Source of the DNA: Scilla litardierei
Taxonomy: Eukaryota; Streptophyta; Magnoliopsida; Asparagales; Asparagaceae
Reading direction: 5' to 3'
Length of the DNA stretch: 64,000 nucleotides
Assembly: GCA_030789695.1 (NCBI GenBank)
Contig: CM061132.1
Span: 34,868,418 to 34,932,417, forward strand
Notes under the pieces: generated by a model
What the model was told of the DNA's origin: nothing
Database searches by the model: none
What the model saw: the letters and a program-made list of their open reading frames with translations, nothing else
Part shown: in pieces, positions 1 through 11,089 of the stretch
Layout: every line of letters begins with the position of its first letter
Numbering within the stretch: the stretch's first letter is position 1
Program-made: the position numbers and the translations under genes

Positions 1-2
1 CT

Positions 3-494
3 GGATCTTGGCCTGACGAGCTATCCGGCATCCTTTGGTCTTCCCGTACAATATACAAAGCTTCAACTGGTGAGAGCCCCTTCACGCTAGCCTATGGGGC
101 GGAAGCCGTCGTCCTAGTGGAGGTCGGCGAACAATCTCTCCACCTCCAGTACTTTAACGAACAAGCAAAGGAAGAAGGTCTCGACCTCAACGCTGAACTC
201 CTCGACGAGATAAGGGATCGTGCTCTAACATGTCTTATCAAACACAGCCAAAGGATGGCGAGGTACTACAACTCTCGGGTGAGGAAGCAGAGCTTCAGAG
301 TCGGCGACCTCGTCCTCAGAGACGCAACCATCAAACCTGAGATCGGCCTCTGCGGAAAGCTCTCCGTCAAATGGGAAGGTCCCTACAAAATAGCGGACAT
401 TGTGGGACACGTGACCTATATTTTGGCAAAAATGTAGGGCAAAGAATTAGCTCATCCGTGGAATGCCCAACACTTACTAAAGTACTATCAATAA
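3..494 (+). pseudogene. Tat-type Ty3/gypsy integrase C-terminus (element A, partial)
   Basis: This is the end of a Ty3/gypsy polyprotein whose 5' part lies outside the window. The frame from base 3 reads WPDELSGILWSSRT and then GESPFTLAYGAEAV, the well-known motif downstream of the catalytic glutamate in Tat/Athila-type integrases. The C-terminal DNA-binding part follows, with YNSRVR, FRVGDLVLR and GKLSVKWEGPYKI. A TAG at 435-437 breaks the frame, but the same frame continues with GKELAHPWNAQHLLKYYQ to TAA at 492-494. That tail is also present, diverged, at 33190-33290, so the TAG looks like a nonsense mutation and the natural end is at 494. The protein would insert the cDNA into the genome. 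The copy is inactive as written. Confidence 0.85.
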
Positions 495-635
495 AATTTG
501 TGATTTTATATTTGTACAAACAATGTGTTGTTTGAATGTAAGTTTTCGTCTTAATCATCCGAAGCAGGCTAACTCACTACAAGTAAACTCTTGTGTTTTC
601 GTTTGTACATACGTATTATGCGAACTAAAACACAT

Positions 636-1330
636 AAACCAGAGCGATGGTGCGGGGTCGGCTACGGCCCATCAATACCCGCCCTCTCAGAGACCTCCGG
701 GACAGCTCGCCACCCAAACCGGACCGATAATGTGGGGTCGGCTACAGCCCATCTATACCCGCCCTCTCAAAGACCTCCGGGGCAGTTTGCCACCCAAACC
801 GGAGCGAAAATGCAGGATATGTGATGGCCCAATACCTGTCCGATTACAGAGGATGCGTATTAGGCGACGGCCCAATACCCGCCCTCTCAGAGACCTCCGG
901 GGCAACTCGCCACCCAAACCGGAGCGATAATGCGGGGTCGGCTACGGCCCATCAATACATGCCCTCTCAGAGACCTCCGGGGCAACTCGTCACCCAAACT
1001 GGAGCAATAATGCGGGGTCGGCTACGGCCCATCAATACCCGTCCTCTCAGAGACCTCCGGGGCAGCTCGCCACCCAAACCAGAGCGATAATGCGGGATCG
1101 GCTACGGCCAATCTATACCCGTCCTCTCAAAGACCTCCGGGACAGTTCGCCATCCAAACCAGAGTGAAAATACGGGGTGACGGTCCAATACCCGTCCAAT
1201 TACAGAGGATGCGGGGTAGGCGACGGCCCAATACCCGCCCTCTCAAAGACCTCTGGGGCAGCTCGTCATCCAAACCGGAGCGATAATGCGGGGTCGGCTA
1301 TGGCCTATCTATAACCGCACTCTCAAAGAA
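636..1330 (+). repeat. Tandem array of ~80-bp units in the 3' region of element A
   Basis: About eight head-to-tail units recur every 80 bp (unit marker GACCTCCGG near 692, 772, 892, 972, 1052 and 1132, and a variant near 1248). Each unit holds GACCTCCGGGGCAGCTCGCC, then CACCCAAACCGGAGCG, then GCGGGGTCGGCTACGGCCCA. Two units carry an extra ~40 bp containing GGCGACGGCCCAATACCCG, the form dominant in the array at 55050-56945. The array sits between the polyprotein end and the antisense gene. Open frames through it follow from the repeat and are not genes. Confidence 0.9.
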
Positions 1331-1814
1331 GTCCGAGGCAGGCCTCCAAAGCTACGCCCCTGATAGCTTGTCATAGAGCCCTAAGAGTCTGGAGGATTGC
1401 CACCGAAGCGTCCCCCTCCCGAAGGAAGTCCGGGACAGGCCTCCGAAGCCGCGCCCCCGATAGGTCGTCAGGATTTGCGGATTGCCTTCAAAGCGCCCAT
1501 ATTCTATGAAAGTCTGAGGCGAGCTCCCCAAACTCTCCTGCGGCGACCCGCTAAGGAACCACGCCGACGCAACTTCACAAAGAATGGCTCTACAACATTC
1601 CGCTTCTCCTCGCTCCTAGGCGCTTCCAAGCAGAAAGTTGGGGGCATACAAGCACATATAAGCACAAAGAAAAACTAGGTGAACTACCTCAAAGGTGATA
1701 TCTTTCATGAAATTGAAAATATTTACACCAAGTTGTTTTTTAAAAAAACAAATATACAAGCATACAAGTCCTAAGCCCAGCCACAAGATCGGCCCTACAT
1801 ATGCCACCCGTTAA
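1331..1814. other. Non-coding spacer of element A with a degenerate duplicated segment
   Basis: Two similar ~50-bp segments start near 1329 and 1421 (both begin AAGTCCG, continue CAGGCCTCC and end in a GTCGTCA-like tail). A related sequence occurs near 31436-31490 in element F. The rest, to the stop of the antisense gene at 1815, is unremarkable. No gene is supported. Confidence 0.5.
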
Positions 1815-4247
1815 CTATGGCGCCTCTACTCGGTCGTCGACCTCCTCACCTTGCCCTTTCGCTAGTGTCTCCACCGCGGTCGCCGTCGGACCCGCCGCTG
1901 CGGCCTCCCCTTGACCGCCCACATCACCTGTAGCTTGATCTCCGGCCGATGGACCCCCTGCTTTACTGACGTCCTCTTCTTCCTCGCCATCCGAGGCCAC
2001 CAACAACGAGGAGAAGTCAACCTCCAACTCAAGATACAGCCTCTTCAATCTCTTCTCTGCCCTCTCGAGGCCCGCCTGCCGGCCCTCCTCCGTGCTCTTG
2101 GCCCTCACATCCTTCATTATGGAAAGGAGCTCGTCGATTGATATTTGCAGACAACATCTGCCTTCATGGCTTTCGGATTGACTTTCTTCAGCTCCGCCAC
2201 TTGATGCTTGAGCTCGGCAATCTCCTTCGCCTTTGCCTCCACCTCCTTGGCGTGGACGTTCATCTCAGCGACCCATCGGGCCTCCTCGTCCTGAAGCCGT
2301 CGTGCCAAGTCGTCCGAGATCTTCCCCTGCTTCACGGTCTCCTCTTTCTGAGTCGCATAGTACCCGCGGACTTGCTCCAGCTTCTCATCCCTGTCCCACA
2401 GCCTCTCGGTGACCTCCTTGAGTTTGGCCTCCTTCTGATGCAGCTTATCGATGGCCGTCTTGAGCTCCGTCTTCTTCCTCCCAATGGTCGTCTTGAGCAT
2501 GGCCATGTTAGTGTGGCGCTGAAGGGATGTCATCGTCGCCACAGCCTATAAAAGGAACAAAGTACATGAGCCCGCATGAAGGAACAAGGACCGACAGTAT
2601 GAGCAGAAAGAACAACGAACATGCATGCTATGCCAAACTGCAATATCACAAAGGCGCTCAGCTCCGATATCCCACAGGAACTCCCGGTTCCTCGGCAAAA
2701 GACAGTTCTCCGCCAGACGGGCCGCAACCCCGGCATCCTCAAACAATGATTCCTTGGCGCCCACCGAGAAGCTCGGCGTGAAAAGCTCCACCTTTGGAAT
2801 GGCCTGGACCTCGTCTTTCTTTGCCTTGAAGCTTGTGAGCGCTGCCTTGCCGCTTGGGTGCCCCGGCTTCCTCCGATCAGGCTCCCCCAGCTCCCAAGAG
2901 GGGCATTCATAGGGCCAACGCTCGGCCCATGTAGCCTTGCCGATCTGCACTCCGGCTGGAGACGTTTGAGAGACGGTCGAGCGAAAGGGGGCCGCAATGG
3001 CGAGCTGGGCCGGCGGGCCCTGGGGCGTGGCGGCCGTCAGATCGGCCACCGGCTCCTCGACGTCGTCAATGTGGACAATGCCACCCTGCGCGAGCTCGCT
3101 CTCTCGATGAGTAGGAAAGGCAGTCGCAGACGTCTTCTTCTTCGTCATATTGCTTCGCTCCTCCTCCTCAGTCCGAATGGTGGACGCCACCTCCAGGCTC
3201 TATTTCTACCCAACCTTCTTCGGCAAGCTCGATGACACCCCTTGCCTTTGACCTTGGCCACTGGCTCCTCGGTCGACGGACCCCCCATAGTCATCCTTAT
3301 TAGTTCGTCTCGGGATAGACTCATGTTCGCACCTGCAAAGAGAAAAAGATCAGGATGAGCATATTTGAAGAAGGTCGCTTAGATCGCAGTACCTTCGGGC
3401 CAGATATGTAGGGCGATCTGGTCGCCCTTAACCAGCTTCGCATGTTTTCGGAGCTCTTGGGGGATCTTCATTAAGATCTTAGAGTTCTTTAGATCTTGCC
3501 CCTGCAGAATCACCTCCTTATTCACTTGAGTATTCAACCTCCCCCAATTTGACCGCAAAGTTAAGTCTGTCGACATCGAGATGAAGACGAACATCTCCCT
3601 CCAAGCCCTCACTTTACTCGACATATCAAGGAAGAGATGTCGATCCCTCCTCGCACTAACATAGTAGTACAACCCTCTCCGCTTCGCCTCGAAGAAGTAC
3701 CGAAACAGTGACAGGGTCGGACTTATGCCGCTGCCGAAGCAGAGAACAAGGAAGCCGACCATGACGCTGATCGAGTTCGGCATCAACTGGAAGAGGGGAA
3801 GCTCGAGGAAGTTCAGCATGTGCATGAAGAAGGGATGGAGCGGGAACCGAAGTCCAAGTTTGAAGGTCGGATAATAGGCCCCGACTTCGTTGTCCCTAGG
3901 CGAACAGACCATTTCATTGGACTCGTGGAGGCAGACTGTGTAGGGCGAACGGATGTATTTGGAGCGGATTTCGGCACGACTGATATGTTTTGTTTGAGAC
4001 ACTATGACATGGATCTCCGTCGGAACCGCTGTTGTAACTTCGCCGACCTTGAGCCTTTCTTCTTGGGTTTCTTGGGGACCGTCGACGTCGAGGGGACAGC
4101 GGGGGTTATTTCCTGCTCCTCCGGCCAAGACTCTGCCACCTCCGTTGACACCGTCTGCTCCTTCGTCTACGGGGTGCTGGCACCCTCAAATTCGTCAAAG
4201 TTTTTCTCTACATGCTTATTGCAGGAAGAAAATTCGGATGCAGCCAT
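1815..4247 (-). pseudogene. Antisense three-exon gene of Tat element A (Transposase_28-like, frameshifted)
   Basis: This gene runs against the retrotransposon. Its first exon resembles the Pfam family described as putative gypsy-type transposon (Transposase_28, by memory of the family): GLRFPLHPFFMHMLNFLELP, then NSISVMVGFLVLC, then LSLFRYFFEAKR. The likely start is ATG at 4247, with a frameshift between about 4190 and 4160. Exon 1 ends in WPEG at 3393. A 60-nt intron (3392-3333, GT-AG) follows, then exon 2 (3332-2621, frameshift near 3190) ending in SLFEDAGVAARLAEN and AVWHSMH. A 75-nt intron (2620-2546) precedes a lysine/glutamate-rich coiled-coil exon 3 and an acidic tail, with another shift near 2120-2150. 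The function of this protein family is unknown. The copy is broken by at least three shifts. Confidence 0.75.
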
Positions 4248-4682
4248 CTGAGAAAGATCGAAGAAAGTACCTAAAAGGAAGATCAGAAGAGCTCCGACGA
4301 AGCAACGACCGACGGCGAGAACTCTCGGAAATGAAGAACGAAAGAAGAAACTTTTGAAATGCAAACGCAGAAGCCCTCAACCGTTGCCCCTTCTTTCTAT
4401 TTTATAGTGGAAGTCGGGCGATCCCGGCCGTTGAAGGTGGGTCACGTGGCAAGATCCGAAGCGAAGATGCCACCTCAGCTTCTCTCCAGAACCGTAAGGG
4501 ACATGCGTCGTGCTCCGAGTGGCTGGGCCTCTCGATTTCTCTCCGCTGCGAATCGTTATAATTACTTTATGGATTCGGCGGTCATCTCGCATTTAATGCC
4601 ACAGTTGTCGCCAAATAGAGAGTGAAGCGTGTCATCCGACCGAGCTGGACTTCCCGTTTCAAACTCGAATGACAGGATCAAT
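4248..4682. other. Upstream region of antisense gene A, ending next to the 3' LTR
   Basis: This non-coding stretch lies between the antisense start and the LTR. It should hold the antisense promoter and 5' leader. A TATA-like stretch reads TTCTATTTTATAG on the plus strand near 4395. The last bases (GACAGGATCAAT) sit where the other Tat copies have a purine tract ending GGGGGCAAT, so the plus-strand priming site is degenerate here. Confidence 0.4.
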
Positions 4683-5710
4683 TGTTACGACCTTAACATC
4701 GGCACAATCGATCTTGACCCATATGATCAAAGTCCAAGTAATAGCCCGCCGAATCTCCTCAATGAGACCTAGCTCACCGAGGTTTAGAGAAGCTCGCCAA
4801 GGCTCGGAGCAGCCCGCACCTACAGAGCGGCAAACTTGTCAATCGAACCAAAGAAAAGAGCCCCCGGCTGATCACACACGATCTACGCCAACTCGCCCCA
4901 AAGGTAGTCGCCTGACTCTCCACCCAGAAGAAGTCTGCCCAAGGATGAGCACCACACATCGGGCTCGGAGGAAGAGCTCGACCCAGGAGGGTGGCGACCT
5001 GCCATAAATATCACTGACAGTCTCACAACAGACAGCCCGACAATTGTGCACCTGACATTTTCACGCCTGACATTTTCGGCTCCGACATTGTCGGCCTGAT
5101 CTCCTGACACCCTGACACCAACAACCCTCCTGACACCCTGCCACCGTCGGCTCAGCTAAAGCAACCGACTCCAACAACCCTCCTGACACCCTGCCACCGC
5201 CAGCTCAGCTAAAGCAACCGACTCCAACAGCTTATAAATACCTCATCTTCTCTAACGACAAAGGGGCTGGCTAATCAGTAAGAAACCCAAACACATCCAT
5301 TTATATTCAAGGCCGAATATCATCCATATATTCAGGCCTTCCACTCAAGTTCGCCACGCGGGTGCCGATCTGTCTCTGAGATCGTCCAGCGTGTCCGACA
5401 TTCTCCAAACAGTCATCAACTGACTTAAGCATCGGAGAGGCTCTCAGTTGACAGCCAACCGAGCCTTTCTGACAAGTTGTTCTTCTTACAGGTAGCTTGC
5501 CCAAGCTTCCAACGGTTGAAGCGACCTGCAACGACCTTCATCAATCGACGAGCGATATTCACCAAACGAGGGACGACCTTGAGATCTTCCTCCTCAAAAT
5601 GCTCTCGGACGCGTGATTAACCTCGTCTACCCCTTAAACACTTGTAATCATTGTAACTGTGATTTCCATTTCAATACAAATTCACTGTGAGCAGATTTTA
5701 TCCCGCAACA
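4683..5710 (+). mobile_element. 3' LTR of Tat element A
   Basis: A 1028-bp LTR starts TGTTACGACC and ends CCCGCAACA. It has a TATA box (TATAAATA, 5233-5240) and the conserved box GACTTAAGCATCGGAGAGG at about 5422-5440, found in all Tat LTRs of the window. A T-rich stretch ending in ACAG (near 5490) is followed by a Tat-type U5. The matching 5' LTR is outside the window, so age and target duplication cannot be read. It is bounded on the right by AT-rich non-element DNA. Confidence 0.85.
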
Positions 5711-8225
5711 CTATTTTTCTCTTTGGTATTTAAGAAATTGAAATAAAGTATTGAAAAAGTGATGATCACATTAGTGTTGTCTTCTAAAATTTTGCTAAAT
5801 TGATGGGAACAAGATTTTATCATCATCCATTTTAGCACCGACACTAAACTTCGAAACCACCAACACTTACATCATGTGACATTCGAATCCTACCCCCATT
5901 GAGAACTCTATAAAGTATGTGCATGATGTAGATTTAAATTGAAATATTTATAGGCTTCCTATATCCGTAAAACTAAGCTAGGAACTTGGATGCAACTTGC
6001 AATGGCTATTCCAATGAGCATGTTTAAGGTACAAAAAATAATAATCAAGCTTTTTTTAAAATGCATATTCATTGCTATTAGAGTAAGACTTCAGCTTCAT
6101 CTCTATAATGTGAGAATAAAAACCTAGGGATTAATATGTTTAGACATCAGGAAGCATTTTAGCAAAGTGCTAGTGCTAATGAAAATTAATTGATGAGAGA
6201 AGTTTACTAAAATACGCATTTCCAAACTTAGCAATGTGCTAGTGCTCATAAGAGTTAAGTGATGGGCCAACTTTTATATAGATTCACATTTTAAAACCAG
6301 GAAACAATGCTAAATCCTTTTGATACAAGTCAATCAAAACTTAAGCCAATCTAACTATCGAAATATTGTAAAATTACTCATACAAAACACTCGTTAAAGA
6401 ACAACTCATCAAGCATACATGACCAACAATCAAGAGTTGAGCAATTTAGCCAAAACACTTGTCAAGCAACTCAAAAGTAAAGATAGCGACTCATCAAGCA
6501 TACATGACCACCAACCATGTTCTCTGATCAATATAAGACGGAAGTGCAAGAAAAACTGCTTATGCTTATTCCTCTAAATAAGGGCTTGTCTAAAAGCACT
6601 TTAGTAGGGAGGTGGTCTTACATAGATTTTGTGTTGTCAATTCTAAAATTTAATTCCTTATTGATCAATATAAATATCGAGACATATTTGTGTTTGGATA
6701 AGAACACACAGTAGAGTGAGAAAAATATATGATTCACAAGAAAAATAAAGAGAAAAATCAATTATAAATCATATTATGAGAGAGAATGCATGAGAAACCA
6801 AAAGAAAAACAAGCAGAGTAGATGGGTAGGCTATATAAATGACTTCTACAGTTTAAATAAGCAAAAGAATAGGCTTCTCCAAATCGCAATTTTTTGACTT
6901 GTGCTTTTCAAAAAGGTCCTTTCTCAAATGGATAACCAAGAGGACAAAAAAATTGTATTCTCTGTAAACATGTAAAAGGATTTACAATAAGTAATGCCAC
7001 ACACCTTTAGAAAGCATGCATGGCAAGAGTGGAAATTTTGCACCCACCAGCTTCCCCCTCCGAAAGGACCATAAACATGTGGTCATAGAAAAATAGTGAG
7101 CTTTGTTGGTCATTCTATCATTATCTTGCTTTCTTTGATTTTAATCTCCTTAAGGCCATCTACAACAGTTACTTATCATGTATGTAGACAATAAGAGACT
7201 ACCGAGTCAGAACAGAAATATAGTTTGCATGTTTGTCCAAGCAAGCCCCAGTGGGATAAACCAAAAGTGAGGGAGGTCCGGGGAAGAAACACCTATCCGA
7301 GGGCACCTCCAAACCCAATATCAGCAAATTGTTGAGAACACGTTTCAGCTGCATGAAGCATGGCCCCATCAACTATAAGTAGAATGATTGGAGAAGTAAC
7401 CTAATATTTAATAATTTTGCATGAATGGCATTTTCTTGTACTGCTTGTGGAAGCCATACAACCAAAAAGCAAAATGTCCACATGAATGTCATGTAATTAG
7501 AGTCTTACAGATTGGCCACAAGCTCTTATTTTATAATGAATGGCAAAAGGAGGATCACCTATGATGCAAACTCCCTAATGAGATAACTCTCTGATCCACT
7601 ATGGATTGGGATGTGGTGAACTGTTGCTAGCGTTGAGCCACTTCAATAGAGAGGCTCCCAAGAAATATGGCTCTAAGATCAAAACCATGAATTCATAACT
7701 AACAGATTATTGGACCTATAATGGACATAAAATGTAATGGTTCCAGCACCTTTTGCAAGCACCTTATAATCCCTTAAGGCTATACAGTCATATCACAACT
7801 GCTATACGAATATAAAATTGAAATATTCCAGAAAAGATTCTCAATGCCATGTATTTTCCACCTTAATGGATTGTGTGTCCTGCACACAAATTAGCATCCC
7901 AATCCAAAGACCAAGTAACAGTATTAACTACATATAATGCACTATTTGATGGTTACCTCCTTCACATGCATGATATTATTTCAATGGCAACATAAATACA
8001 TAATAACATATCAACTTGGAGCATTCTCATCTCAAGGTCCCTAAAAACTCACTTTAAACTACATGCACTGTCTGGCATAATGACGTCAGTCCCATTTGGC
8101 AACAGAGTAAGATGGACTCAATGGCTTCATTAGCTTCACTCCATCTTACATGAACGGTTAATCGAGTTTTTTACTGGTCAGATTTATATTAATCCATTTA
8201 CTGCTTCAGTTTGTCGGATTAGGCG
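5711..8225. other. AT-rich non-element DNA, no gene recognised
   Basis: I see no retrotransposon domain or convincing gene here. The sequence is AT-rich and has short direct repeats: CATCAAGCATACATGACCA near 6409 and 6495, and a pair built on TGCTAGTGCT near 6168 and 6238. The exon at 15863-16141 lies to the right on the minus strand, so this stretch could be part of the same gene's first intron. I could not find a following exon in it. Element B is inserted at its right edge (target AGGCG, 8221-8225). Confidence 0.4.
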
Positions 8226-9187
8226 TGTTACGCCTATTTGACCGAGACCCATAAAGCACGAGCCCAAGAGCCCGACTACTGGTCAAAAGCCCATCGGCGT
8301 CCTCAAAGCCCATTCGACAAAGGCCCTACAAGGGACCTTCTCGAACGTCGATCCGACCCGGCCCCAATAACCCGTTGGTCGCCCGCCCACTCCTGCGAAA
8401 ACCACTCCCCCGGACGTGCGACCACTAAATAGCGATAATGGGGAGGTGCTGGCATGGCGGAGAGAGCGGCGGCGAGGGGGGACTGATGGGGCACGATCAA
8501 TGGCGGGCGTGGGACGTGGGCCGGAGGCAATCAAGCGGGAGCTCTATAAAAGGGCCAAGAAGACGACGAAGAAAGGGACCGCATCTCAGGTAACTAAACC
8601 TAAGGTACTCCATCAACGACCTCGTTCCCCCAATTCATCTCCTTCCTCCCCCGCTCGCGCCGAGAGACGCCGTCACGATCTCCTCACGAGTCGGACCGTC
8701 TCCGCCGGGCCTCCTTTCTCAGATCTCTATCTGACTTAGGCATCGGAGGGGATTTGGCCGGAACCAAGGTCCGGCCCCCTGACGAGCGTTCTCGTCTGCG
8801 CAGGTGGACAGCAGATCAACGGGCCGAGACTACCCCTCGCCCCTCTCCGACCACTCGATCAACCGGACAGCGAGGCTTCCCCTCACCGTCAGCCTGCCGT
8901 GGCCGAGCACGCCCTACCGAGGCCGAGCGTCCTAATCGGGTCCGAGACTCTCCCTCGCCACCCGTCGGCCGTGTATCTACCCGGGCGACTGAGGCTACCC
9001 CTCGTCCCCCTACCAGCCGAGGCCGAGCGCACCCGTCCGAGGCCGAGCGTCTCAACCAGGGCCGAGGCTTCCCCTCGCCCCTTCTGCACCGATTCGAAGC
9101 CCCCGAGGGACCCAAAGCGGGCCCCTTGACCACGTTGACCGGGCTCTCCACGGTCAACGCATTGTAGTGAGAAAACACTCTGAAACA
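8226..9187 (+). repeat. 5' LTR of element B
   Basis: A 962-bp LTR, TGTTACGCC to TCTGAAACA. It contains a TATA box at 8545-8551, an AG|GTAACT donor-like site near 8588, the conserved box GACTTAGGCATCGGAGGGG near 8733, and an acceptor-like CTGCGCAG near 8796-8803. Its U5 end is rich in GAGGCCGAGCG-type repeats. Confidence 0.93.
8545..8551 (+). promoter_or_regulatory. TATA box of element B 5' LTR
   Basis: TATAAAA lies in a GC-rich context (GCTCTATAAAAGGGCC) about 180 bp upstream of the conserved box shared by all Tat LTRs here. It is the likely core promoter for the genomic RNA. The 3' LTR has the same site at 15077-15083. Confidence 0.7.
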
Positions 9188-9189
9188 TC

Positions 9190-9208
9190 TGGCGCCGTCT
9201 GTGGGAAC
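9190..9208 (+). other. Primer-binding site of element B
   Basis: TGGCGCCGTCTGTGGGAAC lies two bases after the LTR end. The same 19 bases recur after the 5' LTR of element C and, with one change each, after two F LTRs. The first nine bases match the complement of a plant tRNA-Asp 3' end; the rest does not fit well, so the tRNA is uncertain. Confidence 0.8.
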
Positions 9209-9245
9209 CGAAGATCATCCCACGAAGCAGAAAACCACACCAACA

Positions 9246-10880
9246 ATGGCACGAGCCAGCAATGGAAGGAAGCGCATGACCCCCATCCCGGAGGAGGAGA
9301 AGGGCGCATCCAATGGCAACCCCGAGGACACGCACGACGACGGCCACCCCGCCCACTCAATCGAAGAGACCGGCGGCTCAGAACTAGCCACACAGGGACA
9401 GCTCCGTGCCCTGGCTCAGGAGACCAACGCGAGCCTCCAGACGTTGGTCGCGACAGTACAGCAGCTTGTCGGCCCCGCGCCGTCCGACGGGGGCGCGTTG
9501 AACGATAGCCACCGATGGGCGGGGGGTCCCCCGCACTTACGGTCCGCGGTGGTCGACGACCACGGGACCCGGAAACCGAACGCAGAGCGTCGGTTCACGC
9601 GGTCCGGCTCTCGTCAGGCGAGGTCACGTGCCTCCTCGCCCTATCGTGAAAGGAGCCGGAGAGAGACTGAAGGGACGAACGGCGAATCGATGACGGCATC
9701 GTCTCGTCGATCACGGTCGTCCCACCGCAGGAGAAGCGAACGACACCACTCAAGAGACCGATCACGGCGGAGCAGGAGCTCCCGCAGGAGGAGTCGGGAG
9801 CGTCGTGTCAGCCCGACCCCCAGCGTGGCGAAGGCTGCGGAGCCGGCCCCACCAGCGCCGGTGCTACCTCCACCCCCGCTCGAGCCGGAAACAGGCGAAT
9901 ACCGCATCCCTGGAGGCATCCACGGGGACCGATGTCCCTTATCGCGGAGAATAACCGACGCCCGGGTCCCCTCCCGATTCAGGATCCCGGTGCTGGGAAA
10001 GTACGACGGAATAGGAGACCCGGCACACCACGTGATGGATTACGAGGGGGACATGGCCTTCCAGGGAGCTGACGATGACCTGCTCTGCCGGGGCTTCTAT
10101 TCAACCCTCAGGGGAGCGGCGAGGATCTGGTACCACAGCCTGCCCGGCCGCTCCATCGACAGTTTCGAGCAACTCGCCCAGTTGTTCTGCAAACAGTTCA
10201 TGGCGGGGAGGCTGATCAAACCTGGTCCTGAACATCTGTTCAACATAGTGCAAGGCCCGGCCGAGCCACTCCGACAGTTCATGCGCCGCTTCAATGCGAA
10301 AAGGCTGAACGTGAACAACCCACCCGACCTGGTGGTCCAGACGGCTCTTAAGAAAGGGCTTCGCCACAGGGGCCTCAAGAAGTCCCTACACACCGACCCC
10401 CCAAAGGACCTCCCCGGGATCATGGCGAGGGCCGAACGCTTCATGCTGACCGAGGAGGCCTTGGCCGAGGATGCGGGAAAAACCGCTCGAGGGACCAAGC
10501 GTGGCGACGGCGGACGAGCTAGCCCCGAAGGGTACCGGACCGAGAAGAGGCAGAGGAACAGGCAGCGGGGAGAAAGCGCGAGGGACACCACCCCAGACGC
10601 CATTCTCGTCCAAGTACAGAAGGAAGAGCGAGCTGATCGCCCCCCACCGAAGGCTAAAAGAGGCGGGAAGAACCGGGAGAAGTACTGTAAGTACCATAAG
10701 GACGATGGCCATGACACGGAAGATTGCTGGCATCTGAAGAAGGACATTGAGAAGCTGATGAGCCGAGGGCACGCCAGGAATCAGGCCGACGAGCCGGCCT
10801 ACGGAGAAGGGACCTCCGCACAGCCAGACAAGGGGAAGAAGATCAACACCCTCCAAGGCCCCCTCCGCATCATAGAGTAA
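9246..10880 (+). CDS. gag: Tat-type Gag (544 aa), element B
   Basis: This intact Gag packages element RNA into particles in the cytoplasm. I chose ATG 9246; the upstream in-frame GTG overlaps the primer site. Residues ~1-90 are hydrophilic. Residues ~115-195 form an arginine/serine-rich domain (for example SRRSRSSRRRSRERR). A proline stretch follows, and the Gag core begins near residue 245 (IPVLGKYDGIGDP), with ARIWYHSLPGRSI near 290 and FNAKRLNV further on. Near residue 480 is a CX2HX4HX4C finger (CKYHKDDGHDTEDC) followed by WHLKKDIEKLM, typical of Tat Gag. The frame ends at TAA with no protease after it. The RS-like domain is unusual for Gag. Confidence 0.92.
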   Translation: MARASNGRKRMTPIPEEEKGASNGNPEDTHDDGHPAHSIEETGGSELATQGQLRALAQETNASLQTLVATVQQLVGPAPSDGGALNDSHRWAGGPPHLRSAVVDDHGTRKPNAERRFTRSGSRQARSRASSPYRERSRRETEGTNGESMTASSRRSRSSHRRRSERHHSRDRSRRSRSSRRRSRERRVSPTPSVAKAAEPAPPAPVLPPPPLEPETGEYRIPGGIHGDRCPLSRRITDARVPSRFRIPVLGKYDGIGDPAHHVMDYEGDMAFQGADDDLLCRGFYSTLRGAARIWYHSLPGRSIDSFEQLAQLFCKQFMAGRLIKPGPEHLFNIVQGPAEPLRQFMRRFNAKRLNVNNPPDLVVQTALKKGLRHRGLKKSLHTDPPKDLPGIMARAERFMLTEEALAEDAGKTARGTKRGDGGRASPEGYRTEKRQRNRQRGESARDTTPDAILVQVQKEERADRPPPKAKRGGKNREKYCKYHKDDGHDTEDCWHLKKDIEKLMSRGHARNQADEPAYGEGTSAQPDKGKKINTLQGPLRIIE

Positions 10881-11089
10881 GCAGGCGACGTCTCTCCCCC
10901 CGGTGGCAGCCTAGTATGAGGGAGTTATCTAGTTTTACATCCCTCTGTTTAAGCTTCATTTCCTTTTCCTCCAAATGTACCGGTCCGACAGGACTCATGA
11001 GAGTACAAACGCATTCTTTTTATTGTCTTTACTTAAAATCCCGACGGAGTTGACATGTCGCCAATAACGCAAAAGGCCGGGGACCACCG
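10881..11089. other. Spacer between gag and the tandem array, element B
   Basis: About 200 bp of non-coding sequence where the polymerase genes would sit in an autonomous element. I see no remnant of protease or reverse transcriptase. Confidence 0.6.

Noticed and set aside
636..1330. CRISPR-like regular spacing of repeats
   Set aside because: Units are contiguous with no unique spacers, in a plant retrotransposon; this is a tandem satellite-type array.
5711..8225. A second Lunapark exon
   Set aside because: I looked for the membrane-span and following coding sequence on the minus strand and found nothing convincing.
8303..9356. Minus-strand frames across the 5' LTR of element B
   Set aside because: They are GC-rich shadow frames, absent of domains, and split by LTR signals.
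10097..10856. 216- and 156-codon minus-strand frames
   Set aside because: They are shadows of the intact Gag gene on the plus strand.
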